Part shown: one piece after another, positions 1-7,547 of the stretch | How positions within the stretch are numbered: position 1 is the stretch's first letter | Layout of the letters: every line of letters starts with the position of its first letter | NCBI GenBank assembly: GCA_030626025.1 | Contig: DAOUPT010000002.1 | Location: forward strand, 1-45,117 | Length of the DNA: 45,117 nt | Direction: 5' to 3' | Origin: Anderseniella sp. | GTDB taxonomy: Bacteria > Pseudomonadota > Alphaproteobacteria > Rhizobiales > Aestuariivirgaceae | Notes under the pieces: generated by a model | Told to the model about the DNA's origin: nothing | The model's input: only the letters and a program-made list of their open reading frames with translations | Database searches by the model: none | Made by a program: the position numbers and the translations under genes

Positions 1-200
1 CTTCTCGTATCAAACCAGCACTTTCAGGCGCCACCCAAACCCACCACCACAAAGGCGACCCGATGCAGTGTTTCAGTGCGGGCTGGTGAAAAGATATCTA
101 GCATGAAACGCAGAACTAGTCAAGAACATTATAAGAACATACATGCTTTCAATATAGAACCCGCAGTGGAGGTTTCGACACAACAGTGTCAAAACCGACT

Positions 201-280
201 GGGCCATTGAGGCCCCGGCGCGCAATCGTGCCGCCCCCGCGGAGCGGAGCCCGCAGGGCGACAGCGTGAGCGCAGCAAAG
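201..280. repeat. Intergenic structured repeat, diverged copy C
   Basis: A GC-rich stretch begins with the hairpin GGGCC-ATTGA-GGCCC (201-215). A second potential stem starts at CGGC (216-219), and the element ends in a tail containing GCCCGCAGGGCG and GTGAGCGCAGCAAA. The order hairpin, CGGCG stem, GCCCG, GTGAGCG tail is the same as in the copies near 19384-19480 and 30596-30676, although primary sequence identity is lower. It lies just downstream of the exported thioredoxin gene (minus strand, stop at 295). The rest of the first 294 bases contains no convincing gene. Confidence 0.45.
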
Positions 281-294
281 CACACCCCCAACTC

Positions 295-903
295 TCACCC
301 CCAGATATCAACCTCTTTGCCCTCGGCCCTCATTTTGTCTGCCTTGGCCTGCAGGAAACGCTGGAAATCTATGGTTTCATAATGATCCCCGGCGATAAAC
401 TCAAAGAAGGTGATAAAGTGGAAGCGTTTGAAATAGCCCGGCATTCTGGCGATTTGCAGTTGTTTGCCATTCAGGCCATCAAGACCTTCCAGGTTTGGTC
501 TGATGAACACAATGGTCGGTGTGAACAGGACACCCCAACGCCGGGCCAGGTCGCGTTCTTCCATGGTTTTGCCGTCAAAATCGGTAACTTCTTTAGAACC
601 GAAAATATTGATTTGCAGAACGCCGAATTTCTCCTGAATGAAATCAGAAATATAGGCTTGCGACAGGTTTTTCTCGTGCATGGCAGCGCAATAGGGGCAG
701 CCTTTTTGCTCAAAGAAAATGGCAAAATGCTTGTTTTTCTTGGCCAATTCGCCATGGTCCTCTTTGAGGTCCATAAAGGTTTCCATAAACCACGGCTGGG
801 TGTGCATGCCTTCAGCGTTAAGTTTGGCAATGGCCGGAGCAGCAAGTGTTGGCAGCAAGGCGGCAGCACCGGCGGTTAAACAAAAATCACGACGTTTCAT
901 CAT
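295..903 (-). CDS. Exported thioredoxin-fold protein (SoxW/thioredoxin-like)
   Basis: The 202-residue protein has a thioredoxin-like fold with a C-P-Y-C active site at residues 69-72, preceded by a hydrophobic strand (HFAIFFEQKG). The N-terminus MKRRDFCLTAGAAALLPTLA has a twin-arginine pair and a hydrophobic stretch ending in AxA, so export by Tat is likely. Thiol-disulfide proteins of this type (SoxW, DsbE-like) reduce periplasmic disulfides. There is no sox or cytochrome biogenesis gene nearby to assign a partner. GGAGG sits 5 nt upstream of the first of two adjacent ATG codons (903 and 900), so the start is one of these two rather than the longer frame. The family assignment comes from the motif and signal; the exact substrate is not known. 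Confidence 0.75.
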   Translation of the reverse strand: MMKRRDFCLTAGAAALLPTLAAPAIAKLNAEGMHTQPWFMETFMDLKEDHGELAKKNKHFAIFFEQKGCPYCAAMHEKNLSQAYISDFIQEKFGVLQINIFGSKEVTDFDGKTMEERDLARRWGVLFTPTIVFIRPNLEGLDGLNGKQLQIARMPGYFKRFHFITFFEFIAGDHYETIDFQRFLQAKADKMRAEGKEVDIWG

Positions 904-995
904 GCTATCCTCCAATAGTTTTAAGGCAGTATAGCAGATTTGGTCACCGACAGCAGATCACAGTCCTGTGTGGCAGCTTTGCAGCCACCAAGTGG

Positions 996-2057
996 CTATT
1001 TTTTTTGGCCTTTGATGTCGCTTTGCAGGGACCTGATGCGGTTGGCAAGTGAGACCACATTGGATTCTTCCCCGTCATCTTTACTGTCATCCTTACCTTC
1101 ATCATCAGAACTGTCATTCTGAGCCTTGGCCAACTTGCCGGTTCCCTTTGTTGAGGCTTGCTCTTTAACAACCGGTGCAACGCTGGGCGTTTTTACATCT
1201 TCAAGCTGTTTAAGCTTCTCATTCCAGTCTTCATCAAGCTTGGCCAGTTCTTTTTGCAATTCATCGGTTTCACGCTCGGCCTCTTCAAGCTGGCGCTCAA
1301 TCTTGCTGCTACCACTGTCAAGCTGATCGAGGTAGACATCCTTATTGGACTTTTTCGCCCCGGCAGATGGTTTCTTCTTTGTTGTTTTGTCCTGTATAAT
1401 TACCCCGGTCAGGGTTTTCAGCTCCGAATGTTGCTGGGTCAGTTGCACCCGCTGATCCTCAATTTGTTTCGACAACAAATTAAGGTCTGAAATGCGGGTT
1501 TGCAGCCGTTCTGTTGCCGACATGTCAGCCTGACCGACAATCGCATTGGCGTTAATCGCCATTTTCAGCTGGTCCTGTAAATTATCAATCAGGGCTGATT
1601 TGCGTTGCAGCTGCTCACCGCTGTCGCGCAATTGCTCTTTGAGGTTTTGCGCGCTCTGGGTGCGGATCACCAATTCCTGTTCCAGCGGCACCATCTGATT
1701 TTTGAGGTTTTCAATCTCTTCGTCACGCTCGGAAATAATGCCGTCGCGATCCTTGATTTCACCGGCCAGCCGGTCAACCCGGTTGCGATTGCGCGACACC
1801 TCGGCGGTTTGTTCAGCCAGACGGGTTTTAAGGTCATTGAGGCGCAATTCCAGCTTGCGTGACAGCATCGCACCTTCAGCCCGCAATTTGTCTTTATCTG
1901 CCTGCAAGGCAGCTATGGTCACAGGATCTTCACGGCGCGAGCGACGTTTGCCAAGACCAATCGCCTCACCCCACAACAACTTGCCCAATATCAACGCCAA
2001 CAGCAATGCAACAGCAAAGCCAAGGATGATCAGCATAATTGTCTCTATTTGAGACAT
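996..2057 (-). CDS. Membrane-anchored coiled-coil protein of unknown function
   Basis: This 353-residue protein has one N-terminal transmembrane helix (about residues 6-28, rich in I, L and A). It is followed by long charged heptad-like coiled coil (about 45-160 and 185-290) and an acidic, low-complexity C-terminal region (DSSDDEGKDDSKDDGEE). The topology resembles a membrane-tethered structural or scaffolding protein, but I do not recognise a named family. The ATG at 2057 is preceded by GGGGG 6 nt upstream and gives the protein a clean N-terminal anchor; the upstream in-frame ATG at 2081 has no Shine-Dalgarno sequence. A CtrA-like box lies at 2119-2134, about 62 nt upstream, which would fit cell-cycle control. 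The exported thioredoxin gene follows 92 nt downstream on the same strand. Confidence 0.7.
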   Translation of the reverse strand: MSQIETIMLIILGFAVALLLALILGKLLWGEAIGLGKRRSRREDPVTIAALQADKDKLRAEGAMLSRKLELRLNDLKTRLAEQTAEVSRNRNRVDRLAGEIKDRDGIISERDEEIENLKNQMVPLEQELVIRTQSAQNLKEQLRDSGEQLQRKSALIDNLQDQLKMAINANAIVGQADMSATERLQTRISDLNLLSKQIEDQRVQLTQQHSELKTLTGVIIQDKTTKKKPSAGAKKSNKDVYLDQLDSGSSKIERQLEEAERETDELQKELAKLDEDWNEKLKQLEDVKTPSVAPVVKEQASTKGTGKLAKAQNDSSDDEGKDDSKDDGEESNVVSLANRIRSLQSDIKGQKK

Positions 2058-2118
2058 ATTAACCCCCAAAATTACATTCAAATCCAGTATGCACCAGCCG
2101 ATGCAATTTGGAAACCAG

Positions 2119-2134
2119 TTAAGACTTTATTAAC
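2119..2134. promoter_or_regulatory. Candidate CtrA box (TTAA-N7-TTAAC)
   Basis: TTAAGACTTTATTAAC matches the full alphaproteobacterial CtrA consensus TTAA-N7-TTAAC exactly. It lies in the gap between the stop of eipA and the start of the coiled-coil gene, at a promoter-like distance from the latter. chpT, a member of the CtrA phosphorelay, is also in this window. The match is visible in the sequence; binding is inferred. Confidence 0.5.
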
Positions 2135-2147
2135 CCCAATGCCAGTC

Positions 2148-2182
2148 AAAAAAAAGCCACCGGCTGAACGCTGATGGCTTTT
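2148..2182 (-). terminator. Rho-independent terminator of eipA
   Basis: Read on the minus strand, AAAAGCCA and TGGCTTTT pair around a 15-nt loop region and run into eight T residues. It begins about 29 nt after the eipA stop codon, the position expected for an intrinsic terminator. Confidence 0.75.
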
Positions 2183-2210
2183 AAACTAAACGGCATTTTG
2201 TTGCTAAAAT

Positions 2211-2873
2211 TTAAAACGGGTTCCAGGTTGGTTTTGCAGTGTATTTCAAATAACCGATATTGGCCCCGAGCCGGGCGCCAACGCCGGTGCGAATGGGAGC
2301 CAGCGAGAGTTTTTCATTCGATTGAAAATTCACACCCAGTCCGCCAATCAGATAGGCCGAACCATCAACGCCAACAAAACGGCTGAAAATATCATTGGTA
2401 TCGTCAATATTATAAACCAGCACCAGAGAGCGCGACCCGTTGCCGCCAAAATCAAAACCAACCGATGGGCCCTGCCAGTAAACTTTTTGCTGAGTACCGT
2501 TTTTCAGAAACAGGGTTCCCTCGCCATAGCGCAAACCACCGACAAAGGCACCAGCAGCTTCTTCACCGATAATATAACCCTGCGGTCGCCCGGCTTTCTG
2601 AAACACATATTCAATCGCCTGAGCCAGACCACTGGTTGTGCTGCCAAAAAAGCCATGGCCCCTGACCATGATTTCAGAAGAGGAAAAAGTCTCACGCGGT
2701 GAATGTTGCGGTTTGCTGTAAGCTGCTTTCTGGCTCTTGTAACCGCTAAAATTATCCCGGCTTTCAGCATTGGCTGAGGCGGAAAAAGCAATAGCAGCAC
2801 TAACAGCAACGGCGGCAATCGTCCTAGAAACAAGAGGGGAAACAAGAGGTGAAATAGGGGGCAGATTGGTCAT
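2211..2873 (-). CDS. eipA: EipA family (DUF1134) periplasmic envelope-integrity protein
   Basis: The 220-residue protein has a signal peptide (hydrophobic core about 17-32, cleavage near ANA/ES at 36). The mature domain has the glycine-rich DUF1134 pattern, for example MVRGHGFFGSTTSGLAQAI, SVGFDFGGNGSR and GLGVNF. In Brucella, EipA is a periplasmic protein needed for cell-envelope stress resistance, and the family is widespread in Alphaproteobacteria. The ATG at 2873 has only a weak upstream GAG. The N-region contains a 12-nt tandem duplication (2827-2850) that encodes two SPLV units. Own promoter and terminator are likely: 279 nt separate it from the divergent small membrane protein gene, and a terminator lies at 2148-2182. 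Confidence 0.85.
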   Translation of the reverse strand: MTNLPPISPLVSPLVSRTIAAVAVSAAIAFSASANAESRDNFSGYKSQKAAYSKPQHSPRETFSSSEIMVRGHGFFGSTTSGLAQAIEYVFQKAGRPQGYIIGEEAAGAFVGGLRYGEGTLFLKNGTQQKVYWQGPSVGFDFGGNGSRSLVLVYNIDDTNDIFSRFVGVDGSAYLIGGLGVNFQSNEKLSLAPIRTGVGARLGANIGYLKYTAKPTWNPF

Positions 2874-3152
2874 GATAAACTCGTTTTACAGCCAGAATTG
2901 AACGGTTTGGTTCTCCCGGTCTGGTTGCCGGACAAAACCATCAAATTGCTCTATATCTGCTTGCGCATCCCGTTAAATGCTCACGACATCTCCCAAATCT
3001 TTGTTCAGGTTGTCAGTCAGGGCATTGCTATTGTCATCTTGCCCAACTATATGGCCAACATGCGGCCAAACAGAGGTTTGATAAAGAATTGCTGCTATTG
3101 TAAGCCCGTTATGGCTTCCAAAAGGTTAATTTTATTAGGATTTGGGTAAATT

Positions 3153-3368
3153 ATGGAGCAGATCATCGGCTTTATCGCCCTGTTATTCGGCATCGGTCTG
3201 GCCGCTGGCATGGTCTGGCTGCAAAACCGCCCCAAAACCGATTTCAAAGTCTCCCTAATCCCCCACACCCCGCTATTGTTCGTTGGCGCCCTGATCGCCA
3301 TCGTGGCAACGGCATATTTGCTAAGTGTCTATGGCATTGATCTTCCCGAACGTGGGTCGCGCTTCTAA
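3153..3368 (+). CDS. Small two-helix membrane protein, unknown function
   Basis: This 71-residue protein has two predicted transmembrane helices (about residues 3-22 and 41-59), joined by a short basic loop (QNRPKTDFK). An AGGA motif lies about 11 nt upstream of the ATG at 3153. The gene ends with a 4-nt convergent overlap with the thiolase gene. I do not recognise a family. The clean helix-loop-helix pattern and the fit between neighbours support a real gene. Bases 2874-3152 upstream hold the two divergent promoters (eipA and this gene); I see no other feature there. Confidence 0.6.
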   Translation: MEQIIGFIALLFGIGLAAGMVWLQNRPKTDFKVSLIPHTPLLFVGALIAIVATAYLLSVYGIDLPERGSRF

Positions 3369-4570
3369 ACCCGCTCCAAAACACAGGCAATCCCCTGCCC
3401 GACGCCGATACACATCGTTGCCAGCGCCCGTTGCTTACCGCTATTTGCCAACTCCAGCGCTGCCGTTCCGGCCAGCCGCGCTCCGGACATGCCAAGCGGA
3501 TGACCGAGCGCTATGGCACCGCCATTGGGATTTACATGTGCTGCATCATCGCTCAAACCCAGCTCACGCGTCACCGCCAAAGCCTGAGCAGCAAAAGCTT
3601 CGTTTAACTCGATAATGTCGATATCAGTGATGCTCAGACCAAGCCTGTCGAGCAATTTTTGCGTTGCCGGGGCCGGTCCGAACCCCATAATACGCGGTTC
3701 CACACCGGCAACGCCAGTACCGACAATGCGCGCGACAGGGGTAAGACCGTGAGCTTTAGCAGCTTTTTCGCTGGCGATAATCAGAGCCGCTGCACCGTCA
3801 TTAACGCCCGAGGCATTACCCGCTGTCACCGACCCATTCTCACGAAAAGGCGTTCCCAGCTTGGCCAATTGTTCGGCCGTGGTGCCGGGACGCGGGTGTT
3901 CGTCCGTATCAACCACCACATCATCACCGCGTCGCTTTGGAATAACCACCGGCGTAATCTCCTGTGCCAGACGGCCATTTTCCATCGCCGTACCGGCCCG
4001 GGTTTGCGAACGGGCTGCAAAAGCGTCCTGGTCCTGGCGCGAGATATTGAAGTCCTCGGCAACATTCTCACCGGTTTCTGGCATCGAATCCACCCCATAT
4101 TGCGCCTTCAGCTTACGATTGACAAAGCGCCAGCCAATCGTGGTGTCGTAAATCTCGGCATTACGTGAAAAGGCAGTTTCAGCTTTGGGCATCACCATCG
4201 GTGCCCGCGACATGGATTCAACTCCGCCGGCGATAATCAAATCCGCATCCCCGGCCCGAATAGCCCGGGCCGCCATGCCCACAGCATCCAGCCCCGAGCC
4301 GCACAGGCGATTGACCGTGACACCGGGGGCGGTAACTGGCAAACCGGCCAGAAGCGCTGCCATCCGCGCCACATTGCGATTGTCTTCCCCGGCCTGATTG
4401 GCACAACCATAAAAGATATCGTCAAGCTGCTGCCAATCGACGTCACCATTACGCGCCATCAGGGCAGAAATCGGAATGGCGGCCAGATCATCGGTCCGCA
4501 CCGACGATAAAGCCCCGCCAAACCGCCCAATCGGGGTACGAATGTAATCACAGATGAAAGCCTCAGCCAT
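3365..4570 (-). CDS. pcaF: 3-oxoadipyl-CoA thiolase-type acetyl-CoA acyltransferase
   Basis: The 401-residue thiolase has the complete catalytic set: nucleophile Cys90 in NRLCGSG, His357 in GHPLG and Cys387 in CIGVGQG. The signatures GCANQAGEDNRNVARMA and AEIYDTTIGWRFVN are those of beta-ketoadipyl-CoA thiolases (PcaF/PaaJ), which split 3-oxoadipyl-CoA to succinyl-CoA and acetyl-CoA at the end of aromatic degradation. No other pca or paa gene is present here, so the substrate could be broader. AGGGAC lies 8 nt upstream of the ATG. It diverges from the FAH-family gene across a 77-nt gap that must hold both promoters. A second thiolase in the window (phaA) is clearly of the acetoacetyl-CoA type. 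Confidence 0.8.
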   Translation of the reverse strand: MAEAFICDYIRTPIGRFGGALSSVRTDDLAAIPISALMARNGDVDWQQLDDIFYGCANQAGEDNRNVARMAALLAGLPVTAPGVTVNRLCGSGLDAVGMAARAIRAGDADLIIAGGVESMSRAPMVMPKAETAFSRNAEIYDTTIGWRFVNRKLKAQYGVDSMPETGENVAEDFNISRQDQDAFAARSQTRAGTAMENGRLAQEITPVVIPKRRGDDVVVDTDEHPRPGTTAEQLAKLGTPFRENGSVTAGNASGVNDGAAALIIASEKAAKAHGLTPVARIVGTGVAGVEPRIMGFGPAPATQKLLDRLGLSITDIDIIELNEAFAAQALAVTRELGLSDDAAHVNPNGGAIALGHPLGMSGARLAGTAALELANSGKQRALATMCIGVGQGIACVLERV

Positions 4571-4647
4571 TGCTTTTGTCCCTATATTAGCCCAAGTTTC
4601 TTATCAACAGTTTTCCTTAGTGGTCCATTAGACAAGAGAAATCAACC

Positions 4648-5496
4648 ATGTTCCGTTTTGCACTGATTTGCGCGCTGGCACTCTTTAGTTTTTGCGGGCC
4701 AGCCGTGGCCCAAGCCGTAGAAGGCGATGACGCTCCACTACGCTTTGGTCGCTTTGAATACCAAGGCAAAATCTGGTACGGATTTTTGTCTTCCGGCGGT
4801 GTTCACCAACTCGACGGCAGCTATTTCAAGGAAGGCACCAAGCTGACCGGCAAGGTCATTGCCCTCGACAAGGTCCGGTTGCTGGCACCCTCGGTCCCAT
4901 CGAAAGTGATCGGTATTGCCTGGAACTACAAGAATCATGGGGGACAAAAAAGTGGGCCAAAGAGTAAAGACCTGAAATTCTTTGCCAAACTGCCATCATC
5001 GATCATCGCCACTGGCGAACAGATCATCCCGCCACCGGGCTCGACAAATTTGCATTACGAAGGCGAAATGGTCATCGTCATCAGCGACCGGGCTAAAAAC
5101 GTCCCGGTCAACAAGGCCGATGATTACATCTTTGGCGTCACCATCGGCAATGATGTGACCGAGCGCGGATACCCCTTTTCCCCCTTTGACGTGTTGCGCT
5201 CAAAAGGCTCTGACACCATGGCCCCACTCGGCCCGTGGATAGTCCCCGGCCTGAGCTATGACCGTTTACAACTGGTCACCAGACTGAACGGCAAAGTGGT
5301 GCAAAAAACCTCAACACGCAAAATGGTATTTTCCGTCAACCAGATCGTCTCACGCCTGTCACACTACATCACCCTTGAACCGGGTGATGTCATTTACACC
5401 GGCACGCCGGGCAAAACCAGCGCCATGAAACCGGGTGACAAGATCAAAATTACCCTTGAAGGTGTCGGCACCCTAACAAATACAGTTGGGAAATAA
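4648..5496 (+). CDS. FAH-family hydrolase with a predicted signal peptide
   Basis: This 282-residue protein belongs to the fumarylacetoacetate hydrolase fold family. The metal-binding ligands are recognisable: HYEGEM supplies the two glutamates and GNDVTERG the aspartate, followed by KGSDTMAPLGP and the YTGTP loop. Family members act on acylpyruvates, oxo-acids or hydroxymuconate-type dienes. Unusually, the N-terminus MFRFALICALALFSFCGPAV plus AQA looks like a cleavable Sec signal (cleavage near residue 23), whereas this family is normally cytoplasmic. There is no lipobox. It diverges from the thiolase gene, which hints at a shared aromatic or dicarboxylate route, but that is inference. Confidence 0.8.
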   Translation: MFRFALICALALFSFCGPAVAQAVEGDDAPLRFGRFEYQGKIWYGFLSSGGVHQLDGSYFKEGTKLTGKVIALDKVRLLAPSVPSKVIGIAWNYKNHGGQKSGPKSKDLKFFAKLPSSIIATGEQIIPPPGSTNLHYEGEMVIVISDRAKNVPVNKADDYIFGVTIGNDVTERGYPFSPFDVLRSKGSDTMAPLGPWIVPGLSYDRLQLVTRLNGKVVQKTSTRKMVFSVNQIVSRLSHYITLEPGDVIYTGTPGKTSAMKPGDKIKITLEGVGTLTNTVGK

Positions 5497-5578
5497 ACGC
5501 TTGAACTGTCGTTTTCCGACCATACCTTCATAACCGCTTTTCCTATGATCCTACCAAAACAAAAAACAAGAGACAGAC

Positions 5579-6466
5579 ATGCTTGAACAAAAACTCAAAA
5601 ACGGTGATTTCGTCATCACCGCTGAAATTGTCCCTCCCCTTTCCGGCAGCGCCGACGATTTGATCAAGCGGGTGGCACCACTCAGCGGCCTGGTTGATGC
5701 GGTTAATCTGACCGACGGAGCCGGCGCGCGGCTGGCCATGTCATCCCTGTCAGCCAGCGCCATACTGGTACGCGAAGGCTTTGAGCCAATATTGCAAATG
5801 ACCTGCCGCGACCGCAATAGAATTGGCATTGCTTCAGACCTGCTGGGAGCCAGCGCTCTTGGCATTGAGAATCTGCTGATATTACGCGGCGATGACCCGA
5901 CCAAAGGCGACATGCCCGATGCCAAACCGGTTTTTGATCTTGAATCATCCAACGTCATCGAGATGGCGGCTAATCTGCAAAGTGTACTTGGTGATGAGGG
6001 GCGTAAAATTGCCTCGTTGCCAAAATTTCATGTCGGTTGCGCCGATGCGCCCCATGATCCGGCCCCGGACTGGCAAGCCGATGGCCTGCGGGCCAAAATC
6101 GACGCCGGTGCACAATTTGCCCAAACCCAGTTTTGTTTCGATGTGGAAATTGCCAAACGATATTTCGCCCATCTGACCGCTCAGGGCATCACCGGACAAC
6201 TCAAATTTATCGTTGGCGTCGGCCCCCTGCTGTCAGCCAAACAGGCCCACTTCATGAACGACAATTTGTTTGGCGTTACCGTGCCCGACCACATCTTGAA
6301 CCGTATGGAAAACGCCGATGACCAAAAAGCTGAAGGCCGCAAAATCTGCGCCGAAATCGTCACCGGCCTGAGAGACATCCCCGGCATCAGCGGCGTTCAC
6401 ATCATGGCGCCAATGCAAAGCGGGCAGGCCATTGCTCAAACCGTCAGAGAAATTCAGGCTTCTTAG
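5579..6466 (+). CDS. Methylenetetrahydrofolate reductase (MetF) family protein
   Basis: The 295-residue protein has the MetF TIM-barrel pattern. It has ITAEIVPP near the N-terminus, with Glu at the catalytic position, then QMTCRDRNR and the strongly typical LGIENLLILRGDDP, and a C-terminal GVHIMAP strand. MetF enzymes use FAD to reduce 5,10-methylene-THF to 5-methyl-THF; related proteins work in the reverse direction in C1 oxidation. The weak AAGAGA motif upstream supports ATG 5579. The gene stands 82 nt after the FAH gene on the same strand and overlaps the end of comE convergently by 4 nt. A C1-oxidation role together with the demethylating flavoproteins at 39-44 kb is possible but unproven. 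Confidence 0.75.
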   Translation: MLEQKLKNGDFVITAEIVPPLSGSADDLIKRVAPLSGLVDAVNLTDGAGARLAMSSLSASAILVREGFEPILQMTCRDRNRIGIASDLLGASALGIENLLILRGDDPTKGDMPDAKPVFDLESSNVIEMAANLQSVLGDEGRKIASLPKFHVGCADAPHDPAPDWQADGLRAKIDAGAQFAQTQFCFDVEIAKRYFAHLTAQGITGQLKFIVGVGPLLSAKQAHFMNDNLFGVTVPDHILNRMENADDQKAEGRKICAEIVTGLRDIPGISGVHIMAPMQSGQAIAQTVREIQAS

Positions 6467-7029
6467 CTCTCATTACGCCGCCTGACTTCGCCCATAAACC
6501 GTTCGCGGATGGTAATCGGACTCATCTCAATCACCGGCACGTCAATGTTGCCGGAATCGCACTTGGCGACAATCACCGTCATTTGATCACCGTCGAGCGC
6601 TGTTTGCAACGCGTCTGCCGTTTCAGCAGCTTCGCACTCAACCACGTTTTCACAGCCACATGCCCGCGCTACTGCCGCCAGACTGGTTTTGCGACCGGCA
6701 TAGGTCGGCTGATCACCGGTTGAGCCGTAACTGCCATTATCAACAATAAGCAAGATGTAGTTAGGGCGCGGATTATTGGCGATAGTTGCCAGCGTTGCCA
6801 GATTGGTCAGCACCGAGCCGTCACCATCAATGGCAATGACTTTTTCCGTTTGCGCCAGCGCCACACCAAGGCCGATGGAAGAACTAAGCCCCATGGTGCC
6901 AAGCATATAAAAATTATTCGGCTGATCACCGAGCATGAACAATTCCTGCGATGGCAAACCGATATTACAGACCACCAGTTGATCGGCAATAACCGGCAGA
7001 ATAGATTTGAGTAACTGGCTTCTGATCAT
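6463..7029 (-). CDS. comE: Sulfopyruvate decarboxylase beta subunit (TPP-binding)
   Basis: The 188-residue protein is a C-terminal TPP-binding domain: GDGSVLTNLATLATIA begins the ThDP motif and VDNGSYGSTGDQP closes it about 25-30 residues later. Its size and its separation from a 168-residue alpha subunit match ComD/ComE sulfopyruvate decarboxylases, which convert sulfopyruvate to sulfoacetaldehyde. Phosphonopyruvate decarboxylase is related but usually a single chain. The ATG at 7029 overlaps the comD stop (ATGA), so the two are translationally coupled; the longer frame would run far into comD. No sulfoacetaldehyde acetyltransferase gene (xsc) is present here. The assignment as a two-subunit ThDP decarboxylase is firm; the substrate is less so. 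Confidence 0.75.
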   Translation of the reverse strand: MIRSQLLKSILPVIADQLVVCNIGLPSQELFMLGDQPNNFYMLGTMGLSSSIGLGVALAQTEKVIAIDGDGSVLTNLATLATIANNPRPNYILLIVDNGSYGSTGDQPTYAGRKTSLAAVARACGCENVVECEAAETADALQTALDGDQMTVIVAKCDSGNIDVPVIEMSPITIRERFMGEVRRRNES

Positions 7030-7532
7030 TGTGCTGTACTCCAGAAATTTGCATCGGTCAGGATTGCAGTTGGCTTTTTGCACATGGCAGTGTGCTTGAG
7101 AATTCCATCCAACTCCTCCACCTGTTCTCCATGATGAAAATGATAGGTCGGGATGCCCAATTGTTGTAAAATAGCTTTGGTGTGGACGGCCATTTCGACC
7201 TGACAGGCAACTTTTTCACCCACTTCACCGCGATAACTGATCAGCATCGGCAACGGGATCTGATAATATTGAATGAGCGTTGCAAGGGTATTGACGACAA
7301 CCCCAATCGCCGTGTTTTGCATGATGATACAAGGCCTCTTACCGCCCATATACGCCCCGGCGCACAAGCCCATACCCTCGTCTTCCTTGTTCGATGGAAC
7401 ATGCAAAATCTCATCACGGCCTTGCAGCACCTCAATAACCCCGGCCAACTGCTTGCACGGCACGGTAGTCACAAACCCGATGTCATTTGCGACAAGATCA
7501 TCAACAATCCTGCGATCAACTTCCTTGACCAT
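7026..7532 (-). CDS. comD: Sulfopyruvate decarboxylase alpha subunit
   Basis: This 168-residue PYR domain of a ThDP-dependent decarboxylase carries the cofactor-activating glutamate in the run NKEDEGMGLCAGAYMGGKRP, followed by IIMQNTAIGVVVNTL and ISYRGEVGE. These are typical of the ComD / phosphonopyruvate decarboxylase N-terminal half. It forms the active site together with ComE, encoded in a 4-nt overlap downstream. GGAAGG lies about 11 nt upstream of the ATG. Two 11-nt direct repeats and a TTGT/ACAA inverted repeat lie in its leader. The MurR/RpiR regulator lies 125 nt upstream on the same strand and is a likely controller. Confidence 0.75.
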   Translation of the reverse strand: MVKEVDRRIVDDLVANDIGFVTTVPCKQLAGVIEVLQGRDEILHVPSNKEDEGMGLCAGAYMGGKRPCIIMQNTAIGVVVNTLATLIQYYQIPLPMLISYRGEVGEKVACQVEMAVHTKAILQQLGIPTYHFHHGEQVEELDGILKHTAMCKKPTAILTDANFWSTAQ

Positions 7533-7547
7533 TGTAGCATTTACCTT

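Noticed and set aside
73-291. 72-codon open frame on the minus strand
   Set aside because: It runs through the GC-rich structured repeat, has no ribosome-binding site and its composition is not protein-like.
382-879. 165-codon open frame on the + strand opposite the thioredoxin gene
   Set aside because: It lies fully antisense to a gene with a clear signal peptide and CPYC motif, and has no domain-like pattern of its own.
983-1006. + strand hairpin AGCCAC-CAA-GTGGCT followed by eight T
   Set aside because: It looks like a terminator only on the + strand, where no gene lies upstream; it overlaps the end of the minus-strand coiled-coil gene and is probably chance.
2898-3149. 83-codon open frame between eipA and the small membrane protein gene
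   Set aside because: No ribosome-binding site, no recognisable pattern, and it would fill the only space available for two divergent promoters.
6463-7532. Phosphonopyruvate decarboxylase in a phosphonate pathway
   Set aside because: That enzyme is normally one chain and needs a PEP mutase gene; none is present. It is kept only as an alternative substrate.
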